From: Bacteroidota bacterium | Lineage (GTDB): Bacteria > Bacteroidota > Bacteroidia > Bacteroidales > Rikenellaceae | NCBI GenBank assembly: GCA_023443765.1 | Contig: JAEZTA010000002.1 | Span: 4,704-68,703 of the forward strand | DNA length: 64,000 nucleotides | Reading direction: 5' to 3' | In this document: positions 51,136 through 59,922 of the stretch, in pieces | Position numbering within the stretch: the stretch's first letter is position 1 | How the letters are laid out: every line of letters starts with the position of its first letter | Program-made: the position numbers and the translations under genes | Notes under the pieces: generated by a model | The model's database searches: none | What the model was told of the DNA's origin: nothing | What the model saw: the letters and a program-made list of their open reading frames with translations, nothing else

Positions 51136-52398
51136 ATGAAAAACAAGGATATATTTACATTCCGCGACGCGGAGAAGCAGGCAGGCCCCGTGGCCTTCTC
51201 GACGATGCTCAAACCCGCCGGTTCGGCCTGCAACCTCGACTGCCACTACTGCTATTACCTGGACAAAGCCGTCCAGTACGGTGGTAAGCAGGCTGTGATG
51301 AGCGACGAGTTGCTGGAACTTTACGTCAAACAATACATCGAGGCCAACGAGGTTCCGACGGTGCAGTTCTGCTGGCACGGCGGCGAACCGCTGCTGCTGG
51401 GCGTGGATTTCTACCGCCGGGCGATGGCCTTTCAGGAGAAATACGCCGACGGCAAGAAGATCGAGAACATCCTCCAGACCAACGGTACGCTGGTCGACGA
51501 AGCGTGGTGCGACCTGTTCGCCGGGAACAACTTCCTGGTGGGGATTTCGCTCGACGGGCCGCAGGACATTCACGACACGTTCCGCCTGACGAAGGGCGGT
51601 AAACCCACCTTTGACCGTGTGATGCAGACGATCGGAATGTTCCAGCGCAGCGGCGTGGAGTACAATACGCTGAGCGTTGTGAACAAGTTGTGCGAAGGCC
51701 GCGGCGGAGAGATTTACCGTTTCTTCCGCGACACGGTGCACAGCAGGTACATGCAGTTCCTGCCCGCCGTGGAGCATGTCATCGACAAACCGGGCTTCCA
51801 CCGTCCGCTGATCGTCTCGCCCGACCGCGAGGGGGCGCGGCTGGCCGAATGGTCGGTAACAGCCAAGGGGTACGGGCAGTTCCTGTGCGACGTGTTCGAC
51901 GTGTGGGTGGTGAGCGACGTGGGGCGCTGCTTCGTGCAGATGTTCGACGCGACGCTGGCCCAGTGGTGCGGAGTGCCCCCGGGCGTCTGCTCGATGGGCG
52001 AGACGTGCGGCGACGCGCTGGTCGTGGAACACAACGGCGACGTTTATTCGTGCGACCACTTCGTCTATCCCGAATACAAGTTGGGCAACATTGCCGAAAA
52101 CTCGCTGACGGAGATTTACCGGACCAAAAAGCGCCGTGACTTCGGGCTGGCCAAGCGCAACGCCCTGCCGGGCGAATGCCTGCGCTGCAAATACTATTTC
52201 GCCTGCCGGGGCGAGTGCCCGAAGCACCGCTTCGAGACCGGTTCGGACGGATGCCGCAAAAACTCGCTCTGCGAGGGTTTGCAGCATTGGTTCCGCCATT
52301 CGGAACCCTACATGGAGTACATGCGCGACATGCTGGCGCGTGAGCAGTCCCCGGCGTGGGTCATGCAGTTCGCCCGCAAGCGCATGGGGCTGATGTAG
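51136..52398 (+). CDS. Anaerobic sulfatase-maturating enzyme-type radical SAM protein
   Basis: A 420-residue cytoplasmic radical SAM protein. The SAM cluster motif CNLDCHYCYYL is at about residues 32-42. The C-terminal SPASM part has many cysteines (CGVPPGVCSMGETCGDA, SCDHFVYPEYKLGNI, CLRCKYYFACRGECPKHRF) for two auxiliary [4Fe-4S] clusters, exactly the anSME pattern. anSME converts an active-site Cys or Ser of sulfatases to formylglycine. The ATG at 51136 is used because a frame starting at TTG 51112 would only add an unlikely MSVNREPH. No sulfatase gene is in the window, so it probably serves sulfatases elsewhere, or a related peptide substrate. Confidence 0.92.
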   Translation: MKNKDIFTFRDAEKQAGPVAFSTMLKPAGSACNLDCHYCYYLDKAVQYGGKQAVMSDELLELYVKQYIEANEVPTVQFCWHGGEPLLLGVDFYRRAMAFQEKYADGKKIENILQTNGTLVDEAWCDLFAGNNFLVGISLDGPQDIHDTFRLTKGGKPTFDRVMQTIGMFQRSGVEYNTLSVVNKLCEGRGGEIYRFFRDTVHSRYMQFLPAVEHVIDKPGFHRPLIVSPDREGARLAEWSVTAKGYGQFLCDVFDVWVVSDVGRCFVQMFDATLAQWCGVPPGVCSMGETCGDALVVEHNGDVYSCDHFVYPEYKLGNIAENSLTEIYRTKKRRDFGLAKRNALPGECLRCKYYFACRGECPKHRFETGSDGCRKNSLCEGLQHWFRHSEPYMEYMRDMLAREQSPAWVMQFARKRMGLM

Positions 52399-52403
52399 CG
52401 GCC

Positions 52404-52428
52404 CGGGTCAGTTTTTTACCCGTTTTTT
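52404..52428. terminator. Weak terminator between convergent genes
   Basis: CGGGT (52404-52408) pairs with ACCCG (52418-52422), followed by six T. It overlaps the stop codon of the MFS gene. Short stem, so modest confidence. Confidence 0.45.
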
Positions 52429-53846
52429 CGTTTCAGGAGCACCCACACCAGCGGCACGGCCGATGCGAGGGTGAGCCACACCACGACCGAGAGCGCGTCG
52501 GTGACCCCTTCGACATAAGTCTGGGCCGCCGGGAGCGTTTCGTGTGCCGTGTGGTAGGCCGTGCGGGTCGCGAGGATGGCCGTGAGTACGGCGATGCCGA
52601 AGCTGCCCGCGAGTTGCTTGATGCTGTTCGAGATGCCCGCCGCTGCGGCCATGTCCTGCTGGGTGAGGTTTTTGAGCGAAAAGAGGTTCAGGGGCGCGAA
52701 GGTGAGGCCCATGCCGAAGCCGCGCAGGTAGAGGACGAACAGGATGTGGCGGTGCGTGGTGTCTAGCGTGAAGCGGCTTGCGAGCCAGAAGCTCAGGGCC
52801 ATGATCAGGATGCCCGCAATGACCAGCAGCAGGGGTTTGACGTAGCGCGTCAGGTAGCCCGAGGCGGTGGAAAGCACACCCTGGATAAGCCCTACGGGGA
52901 GGAAGACGCTTCCGGCCATCAGCGCCGTGTAGCCCAGTCCGCGCTGCATGTAGAGCGGCAGCAGGTAGGTTCCCCCGAGCATCCCGACGGCGAAAAGCGT
53001 CAGCACGGCCATCGAGACACCGAAATTCCGTTCGGCCAGCAGCCGGATTTGCAGCAGGGGCGCCGGGTTGCGCAGTTCCGTGACGATGAAGAACACGAAC
53101 GCTGCGGCCGCCACGGCAAAACAGGCTACGACTTCGGGGGCCGCCCAGCCGTCGTGGTTGGTGGGCGAATTGCCGCGGGCGAGGGCATAGATCGTCAGCG
53201 GCATGAACAGCACGATAGCCGCAAATCCTTTCCAGTCGAAGGGGTGGCGTACGCCGCCCCGCCACTCTTTCTGAATGAACACCGAGAGCAGGATGGCCAG
53301 CAGTCCCACCGGAACGTTCACGTCGAAAATCCGGTGCCAGCTGTAATCGTCGACCAGATAGCCGCCCAGCAGGGGGCCGAACGAGATCGAAGCCGCTGCG
53401 GCCATCGACCAGAGGCCCAGCGCGAGGCCCCGCTCCTCGGGCTTGAATTCGCGGGTGACGATGGCCAGGCCCAGCGCCTGGATGATGCCGCTGCCCAACC
53501 CCTGCAAGGCCCGCGAGGCGATGAGGAACGAATCGGTGGGGGCTTTTCCGCAGAGCCACGAGCCCAGCGTGAAGAGCACCATTCCGAGGATGTAGACGCG
53601 TTTGTTGCCGAAACGGTCGGCAAACCAACCCGCCGAGGGCAGCATGACGGTCATGGTGATCATGTAGGCCGTGACAACCCATTCGGCCGAGGAGATGCCG
53701 ATGTGGAAGGCCGACATGATGGCCGGAAGCCCGACGTTGACCACCGTAACGTCGAGCACGGCCATGAAGGTTCCGAGCATGATCATGCCCAGAATCCACC
53801 ATTTGTAGCTGCTGCTTTGCCGGATATGTTCGCCGAGAGATGTCAT
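52416..53846 (-). CDS. DHA2 family MFS drug exporter (EmrB/QacA-like)
   Basis: A 476-residue inner-membrane transporter with about 14 predicted helices. Motif A (GWFADRFGNKRVYILG) follows helix 2, motif B-like RALQGLGSGIIQA is present, and the antiporter motif C region reads SFGPLLGGYLVDD, with WHRIFDVNVPVG typical of DHA2 proteins. VLDVTVVNVGLPAI in helix 1 is also diagnostic (motif D1). These proteins export drugs, dyes or bile salts in exchange for protons. The start at 53846 (MTSLGEHIRQ) is preferred to a longer frame from 53900. No MFP (EmrA) or TolC partner is adjacent, nor a local TetR or MarR regulator. Confidence 0.93.
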   Translation of the reverse strand: MTSLGEHIRQSSSYKWWILGMIMLGTFMAVLDVTVVNVGLPAIMSAFHIGISSAEWVVTAYMITMTVMLPSAGWFADRFGNKRVYILGMVLFTLGSWLCGKAPTDSFLIASRALQGLGSGIIQALGLAIVTREFKPEERGLALGLWSMAAAASISFGPLLGGYLVDDYSWHRIFDVNVPVGLLAILLSVFIQKEWRGGVRHPFDWKGFAAIVLFMPLTIYALARGNSPTNHDGWAAPEVVACFAVAAAAFVFFIVTELRNPAPLLQIRLLAERNFGVSMAVLTLFAVGMLGGTYLLPLYMQRGLGYTALMAGSVFLPVGLIQGVLSTASGYLTRYVKPLLLVIAGILIMALSFWLASRFTLDTTHRHILFVLYLRGFGMGLTFAPLNLFSLKNLTQQDMAAAAGISNSIKQLAGSFGIAVLTAILATRTAYHTAHETLPAAQTYVEGVTDALSVVVWLTLASAVPLVWVLLKRKNG

Positions 53847-53972
53847 CCGGCGTGGCGGGCTCAAAAAAAGTGCCATTTTGTCCGGCAGCCCGGTTTTCAT
53901 CCGTCTGTTCGGCCGGCTGTGGGATGCCGTCGGTATCCGGCTGCAACGGAACGGGATAAAAATGGGCGGGAG

Positions 53973-54005
53973 TTTGGAAATTGAGTGGAATTATATCTAT
54001 ATTTG
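53973..54005 (+). promoter_or_regulatory. Promoter of the 54.2-kb lipoprotein leader
   Basis: TTTG (53973-53976), a 21-bp spacer and TATATTTG (53998-54005) make a full Bacteroidetes promoter. The predicted RNA start near 54012 leaves an unusually long leader of about 180 bases. Confidence 0.7.
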
Positions 54006-54083
54006 CCGCATGAACAGGTGCAGGAAATCAGAATTTACAAATCCCCGGGGAGAATCCGTAATTCTTTCCGGTATTGCACATTT

Positions 54084-54092
54084 CCCCCCCCC
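54084..54092 (+). repeat. Nine-C homopolymer in the lipoprotein leader
   Basis: Nine C within the 180-base leader, between the promoter and the terminator-like hairpin. It also falls in a possible 31-codon leader frame (ATG 54010, stop 54103-54105). Length changes here could switch expression. Confidence 0.45.
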
Positions 54093-54124
54093 GCAGTTAG
54101 ACTAGTTTATCCGTCGATCCTATC

Positions 54125-54166
54125 TTCCGTAATACGACTTTCAGGAGCCGTGTTACGGAATTTTTT
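54125..54166 (+). terminator. Terminator-like hairpin within the lipoprotein leader (attenuator or sRNA end)
   Basis: TTCCGTAATACG (54125-54136) pairs with CGTGTTACGGAA (54149-54160) over 12 pairs, one a T-G wobble, with a 12-base loop, and is followed by six T. It lies downstream of the promoter and only 27 bases before the start codon of the lipoprotein gene, so transcripts must read through it. Confidence 0.75.
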
Positions 54167-54193
54167 GGTTGATATATTGGGCTTAATTAAAAA

Positions 54194-55909
54194 ATGCAAA
54201 TGAAAAAATCAATTCTTTTTGTGCTGCTCTGTGCAGCCGTCGTCCTGGCCTCGTGCAACGAGGACGACACAAATCCCTCCGTGCCGGTTGCCGGGGTGAC
54301 GCTTGACCACAAAACGTTGCTTCTGGGCAAGGGCGAGACTGCGGCGCTCGTCGCGACGGTAGCTCCGGAGGATGCCGAAAACCGCGTCGTAACGTGGGCG
54401 AGTTCGGACAAAGCCGTGGCCGAAGTTTCCGACGAAGGCGTTGTGACGGCAAAGGCCATCGGCGATGCGACGATCACGGTAACTACCTTGGAAGGCGGTT
54501 TTGAGGATGTTTGCCAGGTGACGGTGCTCGACACCGATACCTCGGATGCGCTGGTGACGTTCGACAATCCGACTGCTGTCATCAAAGAAAACGGCGGGGT
54601 GCTGACCGTACCGTTCCACATGAACAAAGCCCTGGCAGGCGATGTGGCCGTGACCTTCGCTCAAGGGACCGACGACCGGCAGACTGCGAAGCAGGGATGG
54701 CACTTCGATTTTCCGGACGGGAAGAACCGCATCGTCCTGCCCCGGGGAACCCGGACAGGAACGGTGGACCTGCAGATCATCGACAATGATTACTGCGATG
54801 GAAACGTCTATTTTGACCTGGCTATCAGGCAGGTGGACGGCGCGCAGCGAGGGTTGGACAGTATTTGTAAGGTGACCATCGAAGACGAGGATATAGATCG
54901 TACGGTCCGTATCGGACAACCCGCCGGCGACGGAACCTGGGCCGAGGAGGCCGGGACGATCGAGATTCCGCTGATCTTCGAAGGCGGGAAATGGGAAGAG
55001 CGAATGATTTCCGGAAAGATCGCCGTCAAGGATTTGGTAGGATGTACGCAGGACGATGTGACGCTCGAAACCACCTCGTTCGAAACGGCCGGAAACGAAA
55101 CTCTCAAAGTAAAGGTGCGCCTGAGGGATAACGAGACGTTCGGGGACTGGAGTTTCCGCCTCGATCTTCAGGATCTGGTGTGGGTACGGCTGGCCAGTGA
55201 TGACGTCATCCGGATCAAGGACGACGAGCGGATTCTGGGATTTGCGCAGGCCGCCTATGAGGTCGACGAGGGTTCGTCGGTCAATCTTTCCACGATGCTG
55301 AAAGGCGGTGGCGCCCGGTCGAACGTGCCCATCCGGATCGAGGTCGTAGCCGACCAGACCACGGCCACCCCCGATTTGTATACCCTGCCGGCAAGCTATG
55401 ACGATATCGCGGCGCAGGGGGATGCTTCGTCCTTCGTGCTCCGGGCTAATAAGAGTGCAGCCCTTCGGGATGCCGTGCTGGTCCTGAAGGTCAATTCGAC
55501 GGCAGGAGCCTCCACGCCCGGGAAGATTCTCTACGACGACACGCAAACCTGTCGGGTAACCATCCGCAACACCGATTCTTTCGTGCGGTTCGCCGCTACG
55601 ACGCTGACGGGCGTGGCTGCTCCGGGTGTATACGATATTGCGATTGAAACGTCTGGTTATGAAGAGGATATACTTGTGTATGTGGATGTGTCTTCGGCAA
55701 CGACGATGAGTGCCGGCAGTTTTAGCATCAAGCAGAAATTCGCGATATTCTCTGCCGGGGCGAAGAGCGGCCGGATTCAATTGGAGTTGTTCGAAGCGCT
55801 GAAGGCCGACGAGCAGATCGTTATCGAGATAACGCGTGTCTTAGGAGAAAGCGGGTCTATGAATGATGATATTGATCCGGATGCCAAAGTCATCGTTTGC
55901 GGGAATTGA
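54194..55909 (+). CDS. Surface lipoprotein with bacterial Ig-like and Calx-beta-like repeats
   Basis: A 571-residue lipoprotein. ATG 54194 or 54200 (MKKSILFV) are both possible; the lipobox is VLASC near residue 20. Residues 32-112 form a bacterial Ig-like (Big2) domain (VAGVTLDHKTLLLGKGETA, then VVTAKAIGDATITV). Then come several Calx-beta-like units, about 115-225, 228-345 and 345-450, recognised by VPFHMNKALAGDVAVTF, TVDLQIIDNDYCDGNVYF and the repeated D/E-rich ends (ITIEDEDI-type, IRIKDDER). Such proteins are usually adhesins or surface-binding modules that may bind Ca2+. It is a single gene behind a strong promoter and an attenuator-like hairpin, so its expression is probably conditional. 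Confidence 0.72.
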   Translation: MQMKKSILFVLLCAAVVLASCNEDDTNPSVPVAGVTLDHKTLLLGKGETAALVATVAPEDAENRVVTWASSDKAVAEVSDEGVVTAKAIGDATITVTTLEGGFEDVCQVTVLDTDTSDALVTFDNPTAVIKENGGVLTVPFHMNKALAGDVAVTFAQGTDDRQTAKQGWHFDFPDGKNRIVLPRGTRTGTVDLQIIDNDYCDGNVYFDLAIRQVDGAQRGLDSICKVTIEDEDIDRTVRIGQPAGDGTWAEEAGTIEIPLIFEGGKWEERMISGKIAVKDLVGCTQDDVTLETTSFETAGNETLKVKVRLRDNETFGDWSFRLDLQDLVWVRLASDDVIRIKDDERILGFAQAAYEVDEGSSVNLSTMLKGGGARSNVPIRIEVVADQTTATPDLYTLPASYDDIAAQGDASSFVLRANKSAALRDAVLVLKVNSTAGASTPGKILYDDTQTCRVTIRNTDSFVRFAATTLTGVAAPGVYDIAIETSGYEEDILVYVDVSSATTMSAGSFSIKQKFAIFSAGAKSGRIQLELFEALKADEQIVIEITRVLGESGSMNDDIDPDAKVIVCGN

Positions 55910-55930
55910 CGGCTGACCGGGCTGACACTA

Positions 55931-55959
55931 AAAAGCACCTCCTTTTGGGAGGTGCTTTT
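55931..55959. terminator. Bidirectional terminator between the lipoprotein gene and rnpB
   Basis: AAAAGCACCTCC (55931-55942) pairs with GGAGGTGCTTTT (55948-55959), so both strands carry T-runs. It ends rnpB on the minus strand and the lipoprotein gene on the plus strand. Confidence 0.88.
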
Positions 55960-55964
55960 GTTTT

Positions 55965-56321
55965 GCAGGTCCTGTAAGCCGGGTTCTGTCTCCGGGGCGA
56001 ACCCCGGGTCCCTGTCATTTATCTAGGGCGGCAGTCTCCTGCCGTCTCAAGCAACCTACCCCCCGGCATCGGGCGAGCAACCCTTAATTGCCGGTATACA
56101 CGGTCTTGCAACCCACGGGACGTACGGCCGGACGACATTGCTGCCTCCGCGGTGGGCTCTTACCCCGCCTTTTCACCCTTACCCGTCGTTTCCGGCGGGC
56201 GGTCGTTTTCTGTTACGCTACCACAACCTCACGGCTGTCAGGTCGTTAGCCTGCGTGGTGCTCTGTGTTGCCCGGACTTTCCTCTCCCGGCTTGTGGCCG
56301 GCAGCGACAGAGCGGACCTGC
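55965..56321 (-). ncRNA. rnpB: RNase P RNA, class A
   Basis: The catalytic RNA that trims the 5' leader from pre-tRNAs. On the minus strand the conserved 5' core GGAGAGGAAAGTCCGGG appears at 56286-56270 and the 3' core ACAGAACCCGGCTTA at 55989-55975. The ends pair as helix P1 (GCAGGTCC with GGACCTGC on the + strand, 55965-55972 and 56314-56321). The length of about 357 nt fits bacterial class A. A -7 box just upstream and a terminator just downstream make it a self-standing unit. Open frames across this stretch are spurious. Confidence 0.95.
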
Positions 56322-56325
56322 GGGG

Positions 56326-56333
56326 CAAAGGTA
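56326..56333 (-). promoter_or_regulatory. -7 box for rnpB
   Basis: The minus strand reads TACCTTTG, matching TAnnTTTG. Initiation about seven bases on would fall at the deduced RNA 5' end near 56320. Confidence 0.65.
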
Positions 56334-56342
56334 CGCAAATTT

Positions 56343-57731
56343 TTACAATATCTTCTTCACCCACCGGAAACCTTTGTAGGGCGGGTAGCGGAACGGCAGG
56401 TCGAAGCGCATCGGGGACGAGACGACGGCCCGGCGGTGGGAGAAGGCATCGAAGCTGTCGCGGCCGTGGTAGCGGCCCATGCCCGAGTTGCCCACGCCGC
56501 CGAAGGGCAGGTTGTCGTTGGCGATGTGCATGATTACGTCGTTGAGGCACGCTCCGCCCGAGGAGGTGTGCAACAGGACTTTGCGGCCTGTCTCTTCCGG
56601 CCCGAAGTAGTAGAGCGCCAGCGGTTTTTCGCGGTCGTTGACGAAGGCCACGGCCTGGTCGGTGTCGTCGAAGGGAAGCATCGGCAGCACGGGACCGAAA
56701 ATCTCCTCCTGCATCACGGGCGATGCGGGGTCCACGTCGGTGAGCAATGTCGGTTCGATGTAGCGGTCGGCGGCGTCCGTGCGGCCGCCGATGCGGATTT
56801 TCCCCTGGGCGAGGTAGCCCGCGACGCGTTCGAAGGCGCGGTCGTTGACCAGCCGGACGTAGCAGGGGCTTTGCTGCGCGTCGTCGCCGTGGAGTTCCCG
56901 CAGGGCGCGGGCGAAAGCCTCGGTGAAGGGTTCCTGCAACGAACGGTGGATCAGCAGGTAGTCGGGGGCGATGCAGGTTTGTCCGGCGTTGAGGGTTTTG
57001 CCCCAGGCGATGCGGCGTGCGGCGGTCGCGATGTCGGCCCCGCGGTCGACGATGCAGGGGCTTTTGCCGCCCAGTTCCAGTACGACGGGCGTCAGGTTGC
57101 GGGCTGCGGCGGCCATCACGGTGCGTCCCAGCGCGGGGCTTCCCGTGAAGAAGATCACGTCCCAGCGCAGGTCGAACAGTTGGGTGTTGACATCCCGGTC
57201 GCCCTGCACGACGGCGACGTACTGTTCGTCGAAAATCTCGGTGATCAGTCCTTCGATGGTTTTTGCGACATGGGGCGTATAGGGCGAGGGTTTCAGCAGA
57301 GCCGTGCAGCCCGAGGAGATGGCTCCGACCAGCGGGTTCAGCAGCAGTTGCACCGGGTAGTTCCACGGGGCGACGATGAGCGCCTGCCCGAGCGGTTCGG
57401 AGACGATCCGGCTTTTCGACGGCCAAAGTTTGAGCGGCGTGGGGTGCGGTTCGGGGCGCATCCACGTTTGCAGGTGGCGCAGGTGGTTGCGGACTTCGCC
57501 CCGGACGATGCTGATTTCGGTGAGGTAAGCCTCCTCGGGGGATTTCCGCAGGTCGAGCCACAGGGCGTCGCAGAGGCGTTTTTCCCAGTTGGTGAGGGCC
57601 GCCTCGAAACGCCGGAGCATCGTGCGGCGGAACGCTTCGGGAAGTGTCGCTCCCGAGCGGAAATAGGCTTTCTGGGCCGCTGCAAGGGTTGCAATGCGTG
57701 CGGCAGGGGTGTTTTCGAGGGGCATAGGCAT
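56343..57731 (-). CDS. NAD(P)-dependent aldehyde dehydrogenase, class 3-like
   Basis: About 462 residues from the ATG at 57731 (another lies at 57725); upstream in-frame sequence lacks family similarity. It oxidises aldehydes to acids with NAD(P). Motifs: WNYPVQLLLNPLVGAISSGC and KPSPYTPH (cofactor binding), FFTGSPALGRTVM, the general-base Glu in LELGGKSPCIV and the nucleophile Cys in NAGQTCIAPDY, then EEIFGPVLP and the C-terminal GGVGNSGMGRYHG. The short length and the absence of an N-terminal extension fit the class 3/fatty aldehyde group. The C-terminal KGFRWVKKIL is basic, not a membrane anchor. It stands alone just upstream of rnpB. Confidence 0.94.
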   Translation of the reverse strand: MPMPLENTPAARIATLAAAQKAYFRSGATLPEAFRRTMLRRFEAALTNWEKRLCDALWLDLRKSPEEAYLTEISIVRGEVRNHLRHLQTWMRPEPHPTPLKLWPSKSRIVSEPLGQALIVAPWNYPVQLLLNPLVGAISSGCTALLKPSPYTPHVAKTIEGLITEIFDEQYVAVVQGDRDVNTQLFDLRWDVIFFTGSPALGRTVMAAAARNLTPVVLELGGKSPCIVDRGADIATAARRIAWGKTLNAGQTCIAPDYLLIHRSLQEPFTEAFARALRELHGDDAQQSPCYVRLVNDRAFERVAGYLAQGKIRIGGRTDAADRYIEPTLLTDVDPASPVMQEEIFGPVLPMLPFDDTDQAVAFVNDREKPLALYYFGPEETGRKVLLHTSSGGACLNDVIMHIANDNLPFGGVGNSGMGRYHGRDSFDAFSHRRAVVSSPMRFDLPFRYPPYKGFRWVKKIL

Positions 57732-57865
57732 GTGTATAACGTGAATCCGGCAAACGCAGCGGTCGGATAATCCGTAGATTGCGTCCTGCCGGACTCCGGT
57801 TGTCCGGGCTTTGCCGAACCGTTGCAAAGCCGCTGCCACACTCCGTGGCGCGGTGTGGCGGCGGG

Positions 57866-58891
57866 TTATTTCTCGCGGAAAATGTTGAGGTGCGCCAGCA
57901 ACGGGTTGCGGCGGTCGAGTACGACGAATTCCAGGAGTAACAGGACCAGTGCAGCGATGAGCAGGTATTGATACTGTTCGTTGAACTCCTCGAAGCGGAC
58001 CATCGAAAGCTCAGTCTGCTCCATCTCGTTGATCGCCTTGACGACCTCTTCGAGGCCGATCGACTGTTTCGACGAGCGGACGTAAACCCCGCCCGTGATG
58101 TCGGCGATCTTGGCCAGCATCTCCTCGTTGAGTTTCGAGACGACCATTTCGCCGTTTTCGTCCTTGATGAATTCGCCGCCGATCTGAATCGGGGCGCCTT
58201 CGGGCGTACCGATGCCGATGGTGAAGATTTTGACACCCATCTGGGCGGCGCGTTCGGCGACGGTGATGGCGTCGTCGTCGTGGTTCTCACCGTCGGTGAT
58301 CAGGATGATCACGCGGCCGTGGCTTTGCTCCGTGTCGCCCGAGAAGGACAGCAGGGCCTGTTCCAGCGCCTTGCCGATGGCCGTGCCCTGCACCGAGACC
58401 AGCGACGGGTCGATCCGCCGCGCGAAGGCCCGCGCCATGCGGTAGTCCGAGGTGATCGGCAGCTGGACTTTGGGTTCGCCTGCGAAGACGACCAGTCCCA
58501 CGCGGTCCTGCTGCAGGCCTTCGAAGAGTTTGCCGATGGCGTATTTGGTCCGTTCGAGGCGGTTGGGCTGGAAGTCCTCGGCCAGCATCGAGTTCGAAAC
58601 ATCGACCGTGAGCATCATTTCGATGCCCTGAGCCTTCTCTTCGCGGAGTTTCGAGCCGAACTGCGGGCGTGCTGCGGCCAGCACGACCAGCGTCACGGCG
58701 CAGCAGAAAAGGATGAACCGGAAGGCGACGCGCCCGGTCGAGACTTCGGGCATCAGCTCCTCCAGGATGCCAGGATGGCCGAAACGCGCAAGCCGTTTGC
58801 GGCGGTTGCGTGCCGCCAGCCAGTAGAGCGCGATGAGCGCCGGAACGGCCAGCAGGAGCCAGAGATATTGTGGATTTGCGAAACGGAACAT
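57866..58891 (-). CDS. batB: BatB-like VWA-domain membrane protein
   Basis: A 341-residue inner-membrane protein. Two N-terminal helices (YLWLLLAVPALIALYWLA and AFRFILFCCAVTLVVLAA) are followed by a von Willebrand A domain at about 85-290, with MIDAS motif DVSNSMLAEDF and the later LITDGENHDDD, and a C-terminal helix (YLLIAALVLLLLEFVVL). This layout is that of the paired BatA/BatB proteins of Bacteroidetes, which with MoxR and DUF58 proteins are linked to oxygen and stress tolerance. It is the last gene of the operon, 13 bases after the other VWA gene. The BatA/BatB naming is by order and could be swapped. Confidence 0.87.
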   Translation of the reverse strand: MFRFANPQYLWLLLAVPALIALYWLAARNRRKRLARFGHPGILEELMPEVSTGRVAFRFILFCCAVTLVVLAAARPQFGSKLREEKAQGIEMMLTVDVSNSMLAEDFQPNRLERTKYAIGKLFEGLQQDRVGLVVFAGEPKVQLPITSDYRMARAFARRIDPSLVSVQGTAIGKALEQALLSFSGDTEQSHGRVIILITDGENHDDDAITVAERAAQMGVKIFTIGIGTPEGAPIQIGGEFIKDENGEMVVSKLNEEMLAKIADITGGVYVRSSKQSIGLEEVVKAINEMEQTELSMVRFEEFNEQYQYLLIAALVLLLLEFVVLDRRNPLLAHLNIFREK

Positions 58892-58904
58892 GGGAAATTT
58901 CTTT

Positions 58905-59891
58905 TTACGGAATGCGTTTGAGAACGAGGTTCGAGAGCAGGAATTCGGCGAGCAGCAATCCCAGCGCGGCGAGCGCCCAGACGAGGAACAGCTCGTGGTA
59001 GGAGATGTGCTCGGTCACTTCGATCTTGCTCTTTTCGAGTTGGTTGATCTCCTCGTAAACGGCTTTCAGCTTGTCTTTGTCCGTGGCCCGGAAGTAACGA
59101 CCGCCGGTCATGTCGGAGATGGCTTGCAGCACCTTCTCGTCGATTTCGACCTTCTGGTTGACGAACGTGAGGTTGCCGAACATGTCGATGGCCGGGTAGG
59201 GGGCCATGCCCTCGGTTCCCACGCCGATCGTGTAGACGCGGATGCCCTGCGCCTTGGCGATTTCGGCGGCGGTTATCGGAGCGATCTGGCCCTGGTTATT
59301 CACGCCGTCGGTCAAGAGGATGATGACCTTCGATTTGGCATCGCTCTCGCGCAGGCGGTTGATGGCCGTCGCGAGGCCGTTGCCGATGGCCGTGCCGTCC
59401 TCGATCAGGCCGCTGCGGATGCGGGCCAGAAGGGTTTGGAGCGTACTTTGGTCGGTGGTCAGGGGGCTTTGCGTGAAAGCCTCGCCGGCGAACGCCACCA
59501 GGCCGATGCGGTCGCCGTAGCGGTCGGCGATGAACGATCCGGCGACCTCCTTGGCCGCCGTGATGCGGTCGGGCTTGAAGTCGCGGGCCAGCATCGAGCC
59601 CGAAACGTCGATGGCCAGCATGATGTCGATGCCTTCGGCGTTCGAACGGACGTTCTGTTCGACATCCTGCGGACGCGCCAGCGCCACGACGAGCAGTGCG
59701 AAAGCCGCTGCGCGCAGCACGAAAGGCAGGTGGCGCAGGTAGTAGCGCACGGTCCGGGGCGCGCGCACGACGCCGGCGACGCTCGAAATCTGGATCGAAG
59801 CCCCGCCCTGCAACGCACGCCAGACGTAGTAGCCGATCATCGGCACGAGCAGCGTCAGCAGCCAGAGGTAATATGGTGAGTTAAAGTGCAT
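58905..59891 (-). CDS. batA: BatA-like VWA-domain membrane protein
   Basis: A 328-residue inner-membrane protein with helices at about 7-25 (YLWLLTLLVPMIGYYVW) and 50-75, a VWA domain at about 85-285 with the MIDAS DVSGSMLARDF and LLTDGVNNQG, and a C-terminal helix (LFLVWALAALGLLLAEFLL). It is paralogous to the next gene, and the two probably form a heteromeric metal-dependent scaffold acted on by the MoxR ATPase. It is separated from the four-helix gene by a 30-base gap that carries part of the AATT-rich repeat. Confidence 0.88.
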   Translation of the reverse strand: MHFNSPYYLWLLTLLVPMIGYYVWRALQGGASIQISSVAGVVRAPRTVRYYLRHLPFVLRAAAFALLVVALARPQDVEQNVRSNAEGIDIMLAIDVSGSMLARDFKPDRITAAKEVAGSFIADRYGDRIGLVAFAGEAFTQSPLTTDQSTLQTLLARIRSGLIEDGTAIGNGLATAINRLRESDAKSKVIILLTDGVNNQGQIAPITAAEIAKAQGIRVYTIGVGTEGMAPYPAIDMFGNLTFVNQKVEIDEKVLQAISDMTGGRYFRATDKDKLKAVYEEINQLEKSKIEVTEHISYHELFLVWALAALGLLLAEFLLSNLVLKRIP

Positions 59892-59904
59892 AAATGTAAT
59901 TCAT

Positions 59905-59922
59905 AATTCAAAATTCAGAATT
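59905..59922 (+). repeat. Left arm of the inverted repeat flanking the four-helix gene
   Basis: AATTCAAAATTCAGAATT here is the exact reverse complement of bases 60286-60303, giving a perfect 18-bp inverted repeat. It overlaps the last base of the four-helix stop codon and lies in the gap before batA. Further AATTC units extend on both sides. Confidence 0.7.

Noticed and set aside
56138..56533. 131-residue plus-strand frame across 56.1-56.5 kb
   Set aside because: It overlaps rnpB and the end of the aldehyde dehydrogenase gene; the RNA signature explains the sequence.
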